From Streptomyces sp. GQFP (GTDB lineage Bacteria; Actinomycetota; Actinomycetes; Streptomycetales; Streptomycetaceae): a stretch of 64,000 nucleotides of DNA. The stretch spans positions 744,001-808,000 of the forward strand of contig NZ_CP089312.1 in the NCBI RefSeq assembly GCF_021545335.1. Direction: 5' to 3'. Within the stretch, counting starts at the first letter, position 1. The number at the start of each line of letters is the position of its first letter. Positions 7,754-16,159 of the stretch are shown in pieces. A program made the translations under genes and the position numbers. Under the pieces are notes generated by a model. That model ran no database searches, had not been told where the DNA came from, and was given only the letters and a program-made list of their open reading frames with translations.

Positions 7754-9051
7754 TCGACGATCGGGAGATGCCCCGATTCCGGGTGAACCGCAAAGCCATG
7801 ATCGCTCCTGAGGTGCTCGCCGAGGAACGCGATCTGATCTTCGACCACTCCTGGCTCTTCGTCGGCCACGAGACCGAGTTGCGCAAGCCGAACGACTTCA
7901 GGACGCGCAGGGTCGCGGGCCGGCCGGTGATCTTCGCCCGCGACTCGGCCGGCGCCGTACGGGTATGGATCAACTCCTGCCCGCACCGTGGCGCAATGCT
8001 GTGCCGTGAGCCTGCCGGCAACGGCCGGTTCATGACCTGCATGTATCACGGCTGGAGCTTCAACAACGCCGGCCGGCTCGTCTCGGTGCCCGACGACGCC
8101 TCCTACGGTCCGGGCTTCGACCGGCCCGGCCTGGCTTCCCCGGCCAAGGTGGACTCGTACCGCGGCTTCGTGTTCCTGAGCTTCGACCCCGACATCGTCG
8201 ACCTGCCGACCTACCTCGCCGACGCCAAGGAGTACCTGGATCTGGTGGCCGACCAGTCGCTGTCCGGCATGGAGGTACTGCCCGGCGCCCACGAGTACTC
8301 GGTCAAGGCGAACTGGAAACTGCTCGTCGAGAACAGCTACGACGGTTACCACGCCACCTCGGCCCACCAGCGGTACCTGGAAATGGTGCTCGCCGCCCGT
8401 GGTGCGATCGATCCCAAGGCACTCGGCGACTCCCGCGGCGTCGACCTGGGCAACGGACATGGGGTCGTGGCCGGCGGCCCCTCGACCGGCCTGCTGTTCG
8501 GCCGCCCGCTCTCCCCCGAGGCAGAGGTCGAACGAGACGGGCGGCTCGCCCGGTTCCGTGAGGCCTACGGCGATGCCTGGGTCGACCGGATGACCGGCGG
8601 CCGCAACCTGGTGATCTTCCCCAACCTGGTGGTGATCGACCTGGTGATGGGCGTGATCATCCGGAAGATCGACCCGGTCACGCCGGACTACATGGAAGTC
8701 ACCGCGTGGCAGCTGGTCCCCCCGGACGAGAGCGCCGACCTGCGCAGGCAGCGGCTGGACAACTTCCTGACCTTCTGGGGACCGGGCGGGCTGGCCACGC
8801 CGGACGATGTCGAGGCCCTGGAGACCTGCCAGAAGTCCTTCGCCTCGGCGCGGGAACTGCCCTGGTCGGACATCTCGCGGGGCATGAACAAGCCCGTGGT
8901 CTCCGCCAACGACGAGTTGCAGATGCGTACCTGGTGGCGACGCTGGAACGAACTGATGACCGGCGAGAAGCTGCCGCCCGAGAACCACGACCCGATCGAC
9001 GGGGTCTTCGCCGGACGCCGCACGGCTTCGCAGATGGAGCCGACGGCATGA
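7738..9051 (+). CDS. Rieske non-heme iron dioxygenase, alpha (catalytic) subunit
   Basis: A 437-residue oxygenase subunit that inserts O2 into an aromatic ring to give a cis-dihydrodiol (or demethylates or monohydroxylates in related members). The Rieske centre is Cys81-Pro-His83 and Cys101-x-x-His104. The mononuclear iron site is Asp202, His205 and His210 in NSYDGYHATSAH. The GTG at 7738 is used; no closer start fits. It overlaps the beta subunit by four bases. Electrons probably come from the Rieske ferredoxin and reductase at 4173-5719. It is first in the 7738-12879 operon with two acyl-CoA dehydrogenases and a flavin enzyme. The ring substrate is unknown. Confidence 0.95.
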   Translation: MSEYVIDDREMPRFRVNRKAMIAPEVLAEERDLIFDHSWLFVGHETELRKPNDFRTRRVAGRPVIFARDSAGAVRVWINSCPHRGAMLCREPAGNGRFMTCMYHGWSFNNAGRLVSVPDDASYGPGFDRPGLASPAKVDSYRGFVFLSFDPDIVDLPTYLADAKEYLDLVADQSLSGMEVLPGAHEYSVKANWKLLVENSYDGYHATSAHQRYLEMVLAARGAIDPKALGDSRGVDLGNGHGVVAGGPSTGLLFGRPLSPEAEVERDGRLARFREAYGDAWVDRMTGGRNLVIFPNLVVIDLVMGVIIRKIDPVTPDYMEVTAWQLVPPDESADLRRQRLDNFLTFWGPGGLATPDDVEALETCQKSFASARELPWSDISRGMNKPVVSANDELQMRTWWRRWNELMTGEKLPPENHDPIDGVFAGRRTASQMEPTA

Positions 9052-9554
9052 CCGACACGACCACCGCCGCCGTACGACCGGACCTCCTGCGCGAGGTGGA
9101 GCAGTTCCTCTACGAAGAGGCGGACCTGCTCGACCAATGGCGGCTGCACGAGTGGCTGGACCTCTTCACCCCCGGCGGGACGTACCTCGTCCCGTCGACC
9201 GACAACCGGGAGGGCGACCCGAACACCGACCTGTTCCTCGTGCAGGACGACCGCTTCCTCCTGGAGCACCGGGTGAACTCCCTGCAGACCCGGGCGGCCC
9301 ACGCCGAGTACCCGCATTCCCGGACGAGGCGGCTGATCACCAACGTCCGCGTGTACGAGGACGGGCCCGGCATCCGCGTGGTGGCCAACTTCGCGGTGTA
9401 CCGCTTCCGCAGTGACGCGGCCGACACCTATGTCGGCCAGTACCACCACACGCTCGAACGGGACGAGTCGGGCCGACTCCGGTTCGTCGTAAGGAAATCG
9501 GTGCTCGACCTGGAGGCACTGCGCCCCCACGGAAAAGTCAGCTTCATCCTGTGA
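9048..9554 (+). CDS. aromatic-ring-hydroxylating dioxygenase, beta subunit
   Basis: A 168-residue small subunit with the SnoaL-like fold of dioxygenase beta chains (EVEQFLYEEADLLDQWRLHEWLDLFTPGGTYLVP... and a C-terminal RKSVLDLEALRPHGKVSFIL). It supports the alpha-subunit trimer structurally and has no cofactor. Its ATG overlaps the alpha stop codon (ATGA), which matches one-to-one production of the two chains. Confidence 0.94.
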   Translation: MTDTTTAAVRPDLLREVEQFLYEEADLLDQWRLHEWLDLFTPGGTYLVPSTDNREGDPNTDLFLVQDDRFLLEHRVNSLQTRAAHAEYPHSRTRRLITNVRVYEDGPGIRVVANFAVYRFRSDAADTYVGQYHHTLERDESGRLRFVVRKSVLDLEALRPHGKVSFIL

Positions 9555-9585
9555 CGCCGGGCGCGAACGTGAAACGGAGCGGACG

Positions 9586-10734
9586 TTGACCTTCGATCTC
9601 ACCCTGAGCGAGGAGCAGGACGCGGTACGGGACCTCGCCAGGATTCTCGCCGACGACGCCGTCTCCCCGGCGGCGCCGGAAGCGGAGGCCGCGCGCGGGG
9701 TCGCCGACGCGTTGTGGCGCACGCTGCTGTCCACCGGGCTGACCGCACCCGTGGCACCGGAGCACGGCGGTGGCGGAGTGCCGGACGGGACAAGCCGGCT
9801 CCTGGCCGTCGAAGGCCTCGGCTTCGGGGACGCCGCCATCGCCGCTTCGGCCTTCTGGAGCGGCAACGCGGCGCTGCTGATCGGCAGTTGCGGAACCGCA
9901 GAACAGCGCGACGCGATGCTTCCCGCCTTCGTCACCGACACCGAGCTCCGGGCGGCCGTCGCGCTGTACGAGGGCTTCGGCCGGGCGCCGTCCGAATATC
10001 GCACGACCATCCAGGCCGAGGGCGACCGCTGGCGGGTCCGGGGCCGTAAGACCGGCGTACCGCTCACCGCGGGCGGCGGCCCGCTGATCGTGGTCGGCAC
10101 CGACCCGTCGGCCGGGGACCGGCTGCGCGCCGCGGTGATCCCGGCCGATGACGGACAGGGCGAAGGCGGACAGGGCGGGGTCACTGTCACGGCGTCCAGT
10201 CCGCACCTGGGTCTGGACGCGGCTCCGATGTCGACGGTCGACCTCGATGTCACCGTCGGCGAGCGGCACCTGCTCGGCGGCCCGGATGCGGACGATGCGG
10301 CACTCGCGCACGAGGTGTCCATGGCACGCCTCACCACGGCCGCGCTCGCGATCGGCTGCGCGCAGCGCGCCTGCGAGTACGCCTCCGGGTACGCGACCGA
10401 GCGGACCGCCTTCGGCCGGCCGATCTCGGTGTTCCAGGGGGTGGCGTTCCTGATGGCCGACGCGCGCATGCGGATCGACGCCGCGCGGCTCCAGGTCTGG
10501 CAGGCCGCCGCCGGGCTGGAGACCACCGAAGCGGCGGGCACCGAGCGAGCCGTCTCGCACGCGGTGGCGTACGCGACGTCGATCGCCTCGGAGGTCACCC
10601 GCGACTGCGTGCAGGTGCTCGGCGGGCACGGCTTCCTGGCCGATCACCCCGTCGAGCGCTGGTACCGCGCCACCGCGAGCCTGACCGCCCTTGATTTCGA
10701 TCCCACCTGCCTGGCGTTCACGCCGGCGCTCTGA
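9586..10734 (+). CDS. acyl-CoA dehydrogenase-like protein lacking the usual catalytic Glu (pair 1, small partner)
   Basis: A 382-residue acyl-CoA dehydrogenase homologue starting at TTG 9586. The family C-terminal domain is present (ERTAFGRPISVFQGVAFLMADARMRIDAARL, QVLGGHGFLADHPVERWYR), but the region where active enzymes have an E-G-T segment reads ALDFDP. It closely resembles the protein at 30497 (shared YEGFGRAPSE and HPVERxYR blocks). The next gene encodes an acyl-CoA dehydrogenase with the Glu intact. This layout matches heteromeric (alpha2beta2) acyl-CoA dehydrogenases known from steroid side-chain breakdown. Heteromer formation is inferred. Confidence 0.9.
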   Translation: MTFDLTLSEEQDAVRDLARILADDAVSPAAPEAEAARGVADALWRTLLSTGLTAPVAPEHGGGGVPDGTSRLLAVEGLGFGDAAIAASAFWSGNAALLIGSCGTAEQRDAMLPAFVTDTELRAAVALYEGFGRAPSEYRTTIQAEGDRWRVRGRKTGVPLTAGGGPLIVVGTDPSAGDRLRAAVIPADDGQGEGGQGGVTVTASSPHLGLDAAPMSTVDLDVTVGERHLLGGPDADDAALAHEVSMARLTTAALAIGCAQRACEYASGYATERTAFGRPISVFQGVAFLMADARMRIDAARLQVWQAAAGLETTEAAGTERAVSHAVAYATSIASEVTRDCVQVLGGHGFLADHPVERWYRATASLTALDFDPTCLAFTPAL

Positions 10735-10766
10735 ACCAGTCCGGAGCGAACGGAGAGGCAATCCCC

Positions 10767-11954
10767 ATGCATTTCACCCTGAGCCCTGAACTGACGGAGT
10801 ACGCCGCGAACCTCAGGGAGTGGGGGTCCACCGTGGCACGGGGCTACGCCCGTCAGGCCGACACCGAGCACGCCCTGCCACCGGACACCGACAAGATCCT
10901 CGACTCCGCCCCGGTACCGCTGGGCAGGGAGGAGTTCCCCAGGGACGCCCTGCCGGACGTCCCCGACGGCCCCGGCCCGCGCGCTGTCATCTGGTTCGAG
11001 AGCATCGCCTACAGCGACATGTGGCTGATGGAGTCACTGAACCGCGGTGTGGGCCACTTCGTGGTGAAGGCCATCGGAACACCCGAGCAGGTGGAGCGGT
11101 GGTGGGATCCGGTCATCGCAAAGGGCGGCAAGACCGGATTCGGCATGTCCGAGCCGGGCGCCGGCTCGGACACCAGCCGCATCGCCACCACCGCCACCCG
11201 TGACGGAGACACCTGGGTCATCAAGGGCTCCAAGATGTTCTGCAGCCTGGGAGCGGTCGCCGACTACATCGTCGTCTTCGCCAGGATCAGCAAGGACGGC
11301 GGCAAGTCGGCCATCAAGGCGTTCGTCGTGGAACGCGGCCACCCTGGACTGACGGTCGTGAAGGCCAACGAGAACAAGCTCGGGCTGCGGTGCTGGATGA
11401 CGTCACAACTGGCCTTCGACGACTGCGTGATCCCGGTCGGGAACATGCTCGGATGGTCCGGCGACGACACGGACCTGACGACGACGGGCGGCCTGAACGC
11501 GGGACTCTCCGGACTCAACGACAACCGTCCCAACGTCTCCTCCCAGTCGATCGGCGTCGCCCGCGCATCGCTCGAACTGACCACCGCGCTGCTCAGGGAA
11601 CAACGGCAGTCCTTCGCGCCTCACAGGTGGTCGGTGATCGAGGACGAGCTGGTCCGGATGGCATGGACGCTGGACCGGGCGAGGCAGTTGAACCTGCGGG
11701 CCCAGTGGATGAACGACCGGGCGATGAACAACCGCGCGGAGGCCTCGATCGCGAAGGGATTCGGGCCGCTCAACGCCGACCGGGTGATCCGGCGCTGCAT
11801 GCAGCTGCTCGGCCCCGAAGGCACGACCACCGATCTGCTGCTGGAGAAGTGGTATCGCGACATCAAGATCCTCGACATCTTCGAAGGCACCGGCCAGGTC
11901 ATGCGCTTGCTGATCAGCAGGCATCTGATGGGCCGTGACGCGGCGGGTTCCTGA
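10767..11954 (+). CDS. acyl-CoA dehydrogenase (pair 1, catalytic partner)
   Basis: A 395-residue flavoprotein that introduces a 2,3-double bond into an acyl-CoA. FAD and substrate motifs are seen (GFGMSEPGAGSDTSRIATTATRDGD, GSKMFCSLGAVADY). The presumed catalytic base is Glu373 in IFEGTGQVMR. It lies 32 bases after a homologue that lacks this Glu, so the two probably make one heteromeric enzyme. A comparable second pair is encoded at 29262-31600. The acyl substrate is unknown; large or branched CoA esters are typical for such pairs. Confidence 0.93.
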   Translation: MHFTLSPELTEYAANLREWGSTVARGYARQADTEHALPPDTDKILDSAPVPLGREEFPRDALPDVPDGPGPRAVIWFESIAYSDMWLMESLNRGVGHFVVKAIGTPEQVERWWDPVIAKGGKTGFGMSEPGAGSDTSRIATTATRDGDTWVIKGSKMFCSLGAVADYIVVFARISKDGGKSAIKAFVVERGHPGLTVVKANENKLGLRCWMTSQLAFDDCVIPVGNMLGWSGDDTDLTTTGGLNAGLSGLNDNRPNVSSQSIGVARASLELTTALLREQRQSFAPHRWSVIEDELVRMAWTLDRARQLNLRAQWMNDRAMNNRAEASIAKGFGPLNADRVIRRCMQLLGPEGTTTDLLLEKWYRDIKILDIFEGTGQVMRLLISRHLMGRDAAGS

Positions 11955-11982
11955 CCGCTCCCCCGCCCAGTGAGGGGTTTCA

Positions 11983-12879
11983 GTGCAGCAAGGAATCTTC
12001 TTTCCCTCGACCGAACTCGACTCCACGCCCGAGATCGTGCGCACCTTCACGCGCGCGGTCGAGGACATGGGGTACGACTACATCCTGCATGGCGATCACG
12101 TACTCGGGGCGCCCCACGACCGCCAACCGCGGATGTGGGGCCCGTACGACGAGAGGGACGCCTTCTACGACCCCTTCGTCCTGACCGGCTACATGGCGGC
12201 GATCAGTACCCGGATCGAGTTCGCCACCAGTGTGCTGATCCTCCCGCAGCGTCAGACCGTGCTGGTGGCCAAACAGGCCGGAGACGTCGCCGTGCTCTCC
12301 GGGAACCGCCTGCGGATCGGCGCGGGTATCGGCTGGAACTTCGTCGAGTACGAGGCTCTGGCGCAGGACTTCACCAAGCGCGGCAAGCGGATGGACCAGC
12401 AGATCGCCCTGCTGCGTCGTCTGTGGTCGGAGCCGGTGACCACCGGCGAGGCGGGGGCGGAACGGGTCGACCGGGCCGGCCTCCACCCCCGGCCGAGCGA
12501 GCCGGTACCCGTGTGGCTCGGCGGTTACGCCGATGTCGCGCTGCGCCGTGCCGCACGCGTCGGAGACGGCTTCACCTTCGCCGGCCTCATCGAGGAGATC
12601 GCTCCTCGGCAGCGGGTCCTGCGCCGGATGCTGGCGGAGGAGGGCCGCGACCCGGCGGGCTTCCCCACGGAACTGGTGATGATCCCACCGCCGGGCCCGG
12701 ACCAGGGCAGGTGGCCGCGGGACCGGCCGAACTTCCTGGGCGGCATGGGCGACACGGTTGCCCAGTGGCGCGAGTTCGGCGGAACGCACATCGGCGTCGT
12801 CACCTACTGGATGGGGCTGAACGGCCTGGGCGAGCATCTGGCGTTCGCGGAGAAGGCTCTGGCCATCGCCCGGAAGTAG
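11983..12879 (+). CDS. LLM-class flavin-dependent oxidoreductase, probably F420-dependent
   Basis: A 298-residue luciferase-like TIM-barrel protein starting with GTG at 11983. The pattern GMGYDYILHGDHVLG..., ISTRIEFATSVLILPQRQTVLVAKQAGDVAVLSGNRLRIGAGIGWNFVEYEALAQDF is that of the F420-linked group common in actinomycetes. Its members do hydride transfers or flavin-linked oxidations. It ends the dioxygenase/acyl-CoA dehydrogenase operon, so it probably acts on a CoA-linked or ring intermediate. Cofactor choice (F420 or FMN) is not decided by sequence alone. It converges on the SDR gene with 20 bases between and no clear terminator. Confidence 0.88.
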   Translation: MQQGIFFPSTELDSTPEIVRTFTRAVEDMGYDYILHGDHVLGAPHDRQPRMWGPYDERDAFYDPFVLTGYMAAISTRIEFATSVLILPQRQTVLVAKQAGDVAVLSGNRLRIGAGIGWNFVEYEALAQDFTKRGKRMDQQIALLRRLWSEPVTTGEAGAERVDRAGLHPRPSEPVPVWLGGYADVALRRAARVGDGFTFAGLIEEIAPRQRVLRRMLAEEGRDPAGFPTELVMIPPPGPDQGRWPRDRPNFLGGMGDTVAQWREFGGTHIGVVTYWMGLNGLGEHLAFAEKALAIARK

Positions 12880-12899
12880 CGGCCGGTCACCTCAGGTTC

Positions 12900-13697
12900 T
12901 CAGTGCGGAGTCCACGGCCAGTACTTGGCGGTGGCTCCGCCGTCGACGGTGATGTTGCTTCCGGTGATCATGCGGGATTCGTCCGAGGCCAGGAAGACGA
13001 CCGTCGGTACGTAGTCGTCGGGAACCGGCAGCCGGTTGAGCGGGATCTGAGACGCGAAGTCCATCGGGTAGCGGCTGGGCTCACCCGGTTCTTCGGCGAG
13101 CTTCCGCAGGAGTTCCGGGTCCTGCGGCATGGTCGCGGTGGGGGTGAACCCGTTGACCCGGATTCCGTACTCGGCGAGCTCCATCGCGACCGAGCGGGTG
13201 AAGTTGATCAGGCCGCTCTTACCGGTGCAGTATCCGACGTTCCCGGGCTGGCCCTGCCAGGCGGCGGTCGACAGCACGTTGATGATGCTGCCACCGGTCT
13301 GCCGGCGGATCATGGCCTGTGCGACCGCGCGGGTGAAGAGGAACGAGCCGGCGAGGATGATGTCCAGTTGCCGCCGGTACTCGTCGAGGGGCATCGTCAG
13401 GATGCCCTTGGTGTTGAACTGGACCGCGTTGTTGACCAGTACATCGACGTGGCCCCACCGGTCGACCGCCTGGGCGACCACCGCCTCCACGTGGTCCGCG
13501 TCGGTCACATCGCCGACAGCGGCCAGCGCCTGGCCGCCGCGGGCCTCGATGGCCGAGGCGCACGTCTTGGCCACGTCCGCGGAGACGTCGGTGCAGACCA
13601 CCCTGGCTCCCTCCGCGGCGAGGCCGGCGGCGATCGTGCCGCCGATGTTCGGGCTGGTGCCGGTGACGATGGCGACCTTGTCGGCCAGTCGGTTCAT
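12900..13697 (-). CDS. short-chain dehydrogenase/reductase (SDR)
   Basis: A 265-residue NAD(P)-dependent SDR. The cofactor motif is VAIVTGTSPNIGGTIAAGL, the NNA motif is LVNNAVQF, and the catalytic Tyr-x-x-x-Lys is YCTGK. The C-terminal FLASDESRMITGSNITVDGG is standard. The start at 13697 (MNRLADKVAIVTG) was chosen over a longer open frame. Likely roles are oxidation of a dihydrodiol or of a beta-hydroxyacyl-CoA, inferred from the cluster. It is last in a four-gene minus-strand unit with a hydrolase-like protein, an acyl-CoA ligase and a C-C hydrolase. Confidence 0.93.
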   Translation of the reverse strand: MNRLADKVAIVTGTSPNIGGTIAAGLAAEGARVVCTDVSADVAKTCASAIEARGGQALAAVGDVTDADHVEAVVAQAVDRWGHVDVLVNNAVQFNTKGILTMPLDEYRRQLDIILAGSFLFTRAVAQAMIRRQTGGSIINVLSTAAWQGQPGNVGYCTGKSGLINFTRSVAMELAEYGIRVNGFTPTATMPQDPELLRKLAEEPGEPSRYPMDFASQIPLNRLPVPDDYVPTVVFLASDESRMITGSNITVDGGATAKYWPWTPH

Positions 13698-13732
13698 GGG
13701 AAGACAGCTGCCTCTCTCGATCCTGACTCGGC

Positions 13733-14434
13733 TCACGCCTGGAACAGCGGGGTCGGCCGGGGCGCCACTCGCAGGTTGAGCCACTCGACCGTCCGCTGCC
13801 AGGAGTCGAATGCCGCCGCGTGCACGGCCGGTGCCGCGGAGTCCCGGTAGAAGTCGCCGACCGTCGGGTAGGTCACGATCGACGTGTGCGCCGCCGACGA
13901 CGTGCCGAGATCCGCGCACAGCTCCGCCGGGGACGGACTCCGGGCGTTGCCGTCGCGTTCCCCTTCCCCGAAGAGGCCCAGCCACGGAGTACGCAGCGAT
14001 GCCTCGGCCGGCCCTCTCCGGACGCTGTTCGTCGCCCGGGGCGACACGCTGACCGCGGCGCCCAGTTCAAAGGCCTCGGCGGCCAGGAACGCCACCCGGC
14101 CGCCGAAGCCGTAGCCGATGACTCCGACCTGTTCGTAGGACCAGCCCTGGTCGGTGAGGGTGCTCAGCAGCGCGCCGACACGTGCGACGAGTTCGCCGTC
14201 CGTGGGCCCGTCCGCGGACAGGTCCGCGGCGAGCGACGCGTATCCGTGCTCCGCCAGGCGGTTCATGACTTCGGGGGCGTCCCCGGCCAACCGACCCGCC
14301 TCACACCCCACGACGACGGCCCCTCGCGGAGATCCGGCCAGGCGGATCTCCGCGACATCGAGACGTCCTCCCGGCAGCTCGACAGCGAACGTATCGGGCT
14401 TGATCCTGGGAACCGCCAAAACCGCCCCGTCCAT
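13733..14434 (-). CDS. dienelactone-hydrolase-like alpha/beta protein with degenerate active site
   Basis: A 233-residue protein with the dienelactone hydrolase fold pattern (GAVVVGCEAGRLAGDAPEVMNRLAEHGYASLAADL, then VGVIGYGFGGRVAFLAAE). At the nucleophile elbow the family has G-x-C-x-G-G; here residues 107-112 read GYGFGG, so the nucleophile Cys or Ser is a Gly. The usual C-terminal His segment also seems replaced (YPTVGDFYRDS). The ATG at 14434 follows a GGAGAG ribosome site. It may be a non-catalytic or repurposed member. Its place between an acyl-CoA ligase and an SDR suggests a binding or isomerising role, which is only a guess. Confidence 0.75.
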   Translation of the reverse strand: MDGAVLAVPRIKPDTFAVELPGGRLDVAEIRLAGSPRGAVVVGCEAGRLAGDAPEVMNRLAEHGYASLAADLSADGPTDGELVARVGALLSTLTDQGWSYEQVGVIGYGFGGRVAFLAAEAFELGAAVSVSPRATNSVRRGPAEASLRTPWLGLFGEGERDGNARSPSPAELCADLGTSSAAHTSIVTYPTVGDFYRDSAAPAVHAAAFDSWQRTVEWLNLRVAPRPTPLFQA

Positions 14435-14472
14435 GGCGAACTCTCCTTCTTCGGCCGACCGCGCCACCGCGC

Positions 14473-16104
14473 TCAGCGGGGAACGACGATCCCGGCCGCT
14501 TCGCGGTCCCAGCAGCCCTCATTGGATTCCCTCCGCAGCTCGGCCTTGCGCGCTTTACCGGTCGGGGTACGAGGAAGGTCCTCCGCGAAGCGCACAAACC
14601 GGGGAACGGCATAGCGAGGCAGACGGTCTATCAGAAACGCGGTGAGGGCGGCCTCGGTGAGGGTGGAGTCCGGACGGCGGACGACGAAGATCTTGATCTC
14701 CTGCTCGAACTCGTCCGCGTCGACCGCGACAGCGGCACATCCGACGACTTCTTCGTGTGCCAGCACCTCCCGCTCGACCTCCATCGACGAGACGTTCTCC
14801 CCGCGACGCCGGATCGCGTCCTTCACCCGGTCGACGAAGTAGTAGTAGCCGTCGCTGTCCTGTCTGAGCAGGTCACCGGTGTGGAACCAGCCGTTGCGCC
14901 ATGCGTTCGCCGTCGCCTGGCTGTCGTGCAGATACGACAGGCACAGCGTCCACGGATAGATGTGGCGCACGATGCACTCCCCCGGCTCGCCCACCGGGAC
15001 CTCGATGTCGTGTTCGTCGACCAGCCGGATCTGGACTCCGGGGCGCGGTTTGCCACAGGAGATCCGGTCGATCGCGGTCTGATCGGCGCCGGTCGCGATG
15101 ACGCCACCGACCTCGGTGGACCCGAACGACGAGCGAAGGACGATCCCGAATCGCGCGGTGAACTCCTTGTGCTTGGAGTGAACCGGGTTCATGTACGCCG
15201 TCCGGATGCTGCACTCCGCGTCGGAGTCCCGAAGGGGCTGGTGCATGAGGAACTCGCCCATGGTGGCGACCAGCAGCGTGTGGGTCGCACCCACCCGGGT
15301 CGCGTCGGTGATGAACGTACTGGCGGAGAAGCGTTCCTCGATATAGGCGCTGCCGCCGACGATGAAAGCGGTGGCCATGCCGCCGATGCCCAGTATGTGG
15401 AACATCGGACAGACGATGTACACGACCTCGTCCTCGCCGCCCAGCATCCCCTGGATCGTGTCGGGATCAGCGGCCTGGAACATGTGGGCGTTGGTGAGCA
15501 CGACCCCCTTCGACTTTCCGGTGGTCCCCGACGTGTAGCCGATGAGCAGCGGGTCCCAGACGTGGCGCTCCACCGGTTCGATCGCCGGGCCACTCAGCTG
15601 GAGCGCCGTGAAGGGCAGGAGCCGCCGGCCGGAGAAGTCCCCGGGCCTGGTCCCGTTCCCTTCTTCGTTCCCGCCGCGGACGACAAGGGTCTTCAGCAGG
15701 CCGCCGTCGAACCTGGACAGTGTCTCCAGGTAGTGCGCTTCCACGAGAGCGGTCGTCGCGCCGCTGTCGGACACGACATGGGTGAGAATCGCGCCCTTGT
15801 ACATCGTGTTCGTCGGGACGGCCACGGCGCCGATGAAGTTGAGGGCGACCAAAGCCAGGGCGTAGTCCGTGGAGTTGTCGAGCATGATCAGCACCCGGTC
15901 CCCTGCGGATACCCCGGCACCGCGTAGGCCGGCCCCCAGTTCGCAGGCGCGGTCCCACACCTCCTGGTACGTCAGCGTCGCGACCGGGCTGCCCAGGGCC
16001 ACCTGGCCGGGCCTCCGGGCCAGGTTCTCGCGAAGCGCTTCGGTGATGGTCCACCGCTCATATTCGAAGTGGCCGATCGTGACTTTGGAAGACGGGATCA
16101 CCAT
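14473..16104 (-). CDS. AMP-forming acyl-CoA ligase (ANL superfamily)
   Basis: A 543-residue adenylate-forming enzyme that activates a carboxylic acid with ATP and CoA. The P-loop-like motif is GYTSGTTGKSKGVVLT, the adenylation motif is FGSTEVGG, and WFHTGDLLRQDSDGYYYFVDRVKDAIRRRGENVS is followed by the C-terminal catalytic Lys region (RTPTGKARKAELR). An AAGGAG ribosome site precedes the ATG. The likely substrate is the acid side chain of the compound degraded by this cluster. A second ligase of a different subtype is encoded at 31705-33258. Confidence 0.94.
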   Translation of the reverse strand: MVIPSSKVTIGHFEYERWTITEALRENLARRPGQVALGSPVATLTYQEVWDRACELGAGLRGAGVSAGDRVLIMLDNSTDYALALVALNFIGAVAVPTNTMYKGAILTHVVSDSGATTALVEAHYLETLSRFDGGLLKTLVVRGGNEEGNGTRPGDFSGRRLLPFTALQLSGPAIEPVERHVWDPLLIGYTSGTTGKSKGVVLTNAHMFQAADPDTIQGMLGGEDEVVYIVCPMFHILGIGGMATAFIVGGSAYIEERFSASTFITDATRVGATHTLLVATMGEFLMHQPLRDSDAECSIRTAYMNPVHSKHKEFTARFGIVLRSSFGSTEVGGVIATGADQTAIDRISCGKPRPGVQIRLVDEHDIEVPVGEPGECIVRHIYPWTLCLSYLHDSQATANAWRNGWFHTGDLLRQDSDGYYYFVDRVKDAIRRRGENVSSMEVEREVLAHEEVVGCAAVAVDADEFEQEIKIFVVRRPDSTLTEAALTAFLIDRLPRYAVPRFVRFAEDLPRTPTGKARKAELRRESNEGCWDREAAGIVVPR

Positions 16105-16159
16105 ACCGAGCTGACTCCTTTGTCAGTAGGACGGCGGTGCCTTATTGACCGGGCATTCA

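Noticed and set aside
7390..8988. A long minus-strand frame opposite the dioxygenase alpha gene
   Set aside because: Low-complexity antisense translation with no domain; the plus strand has the full Rieske and iron-binding motifs.
12880..12899. A terminator between the convergent LLM oxidoreductase and SDR genes
   Set aside because: The 20-base gap contains no inverted repeat; the two transcripts probably overlap.
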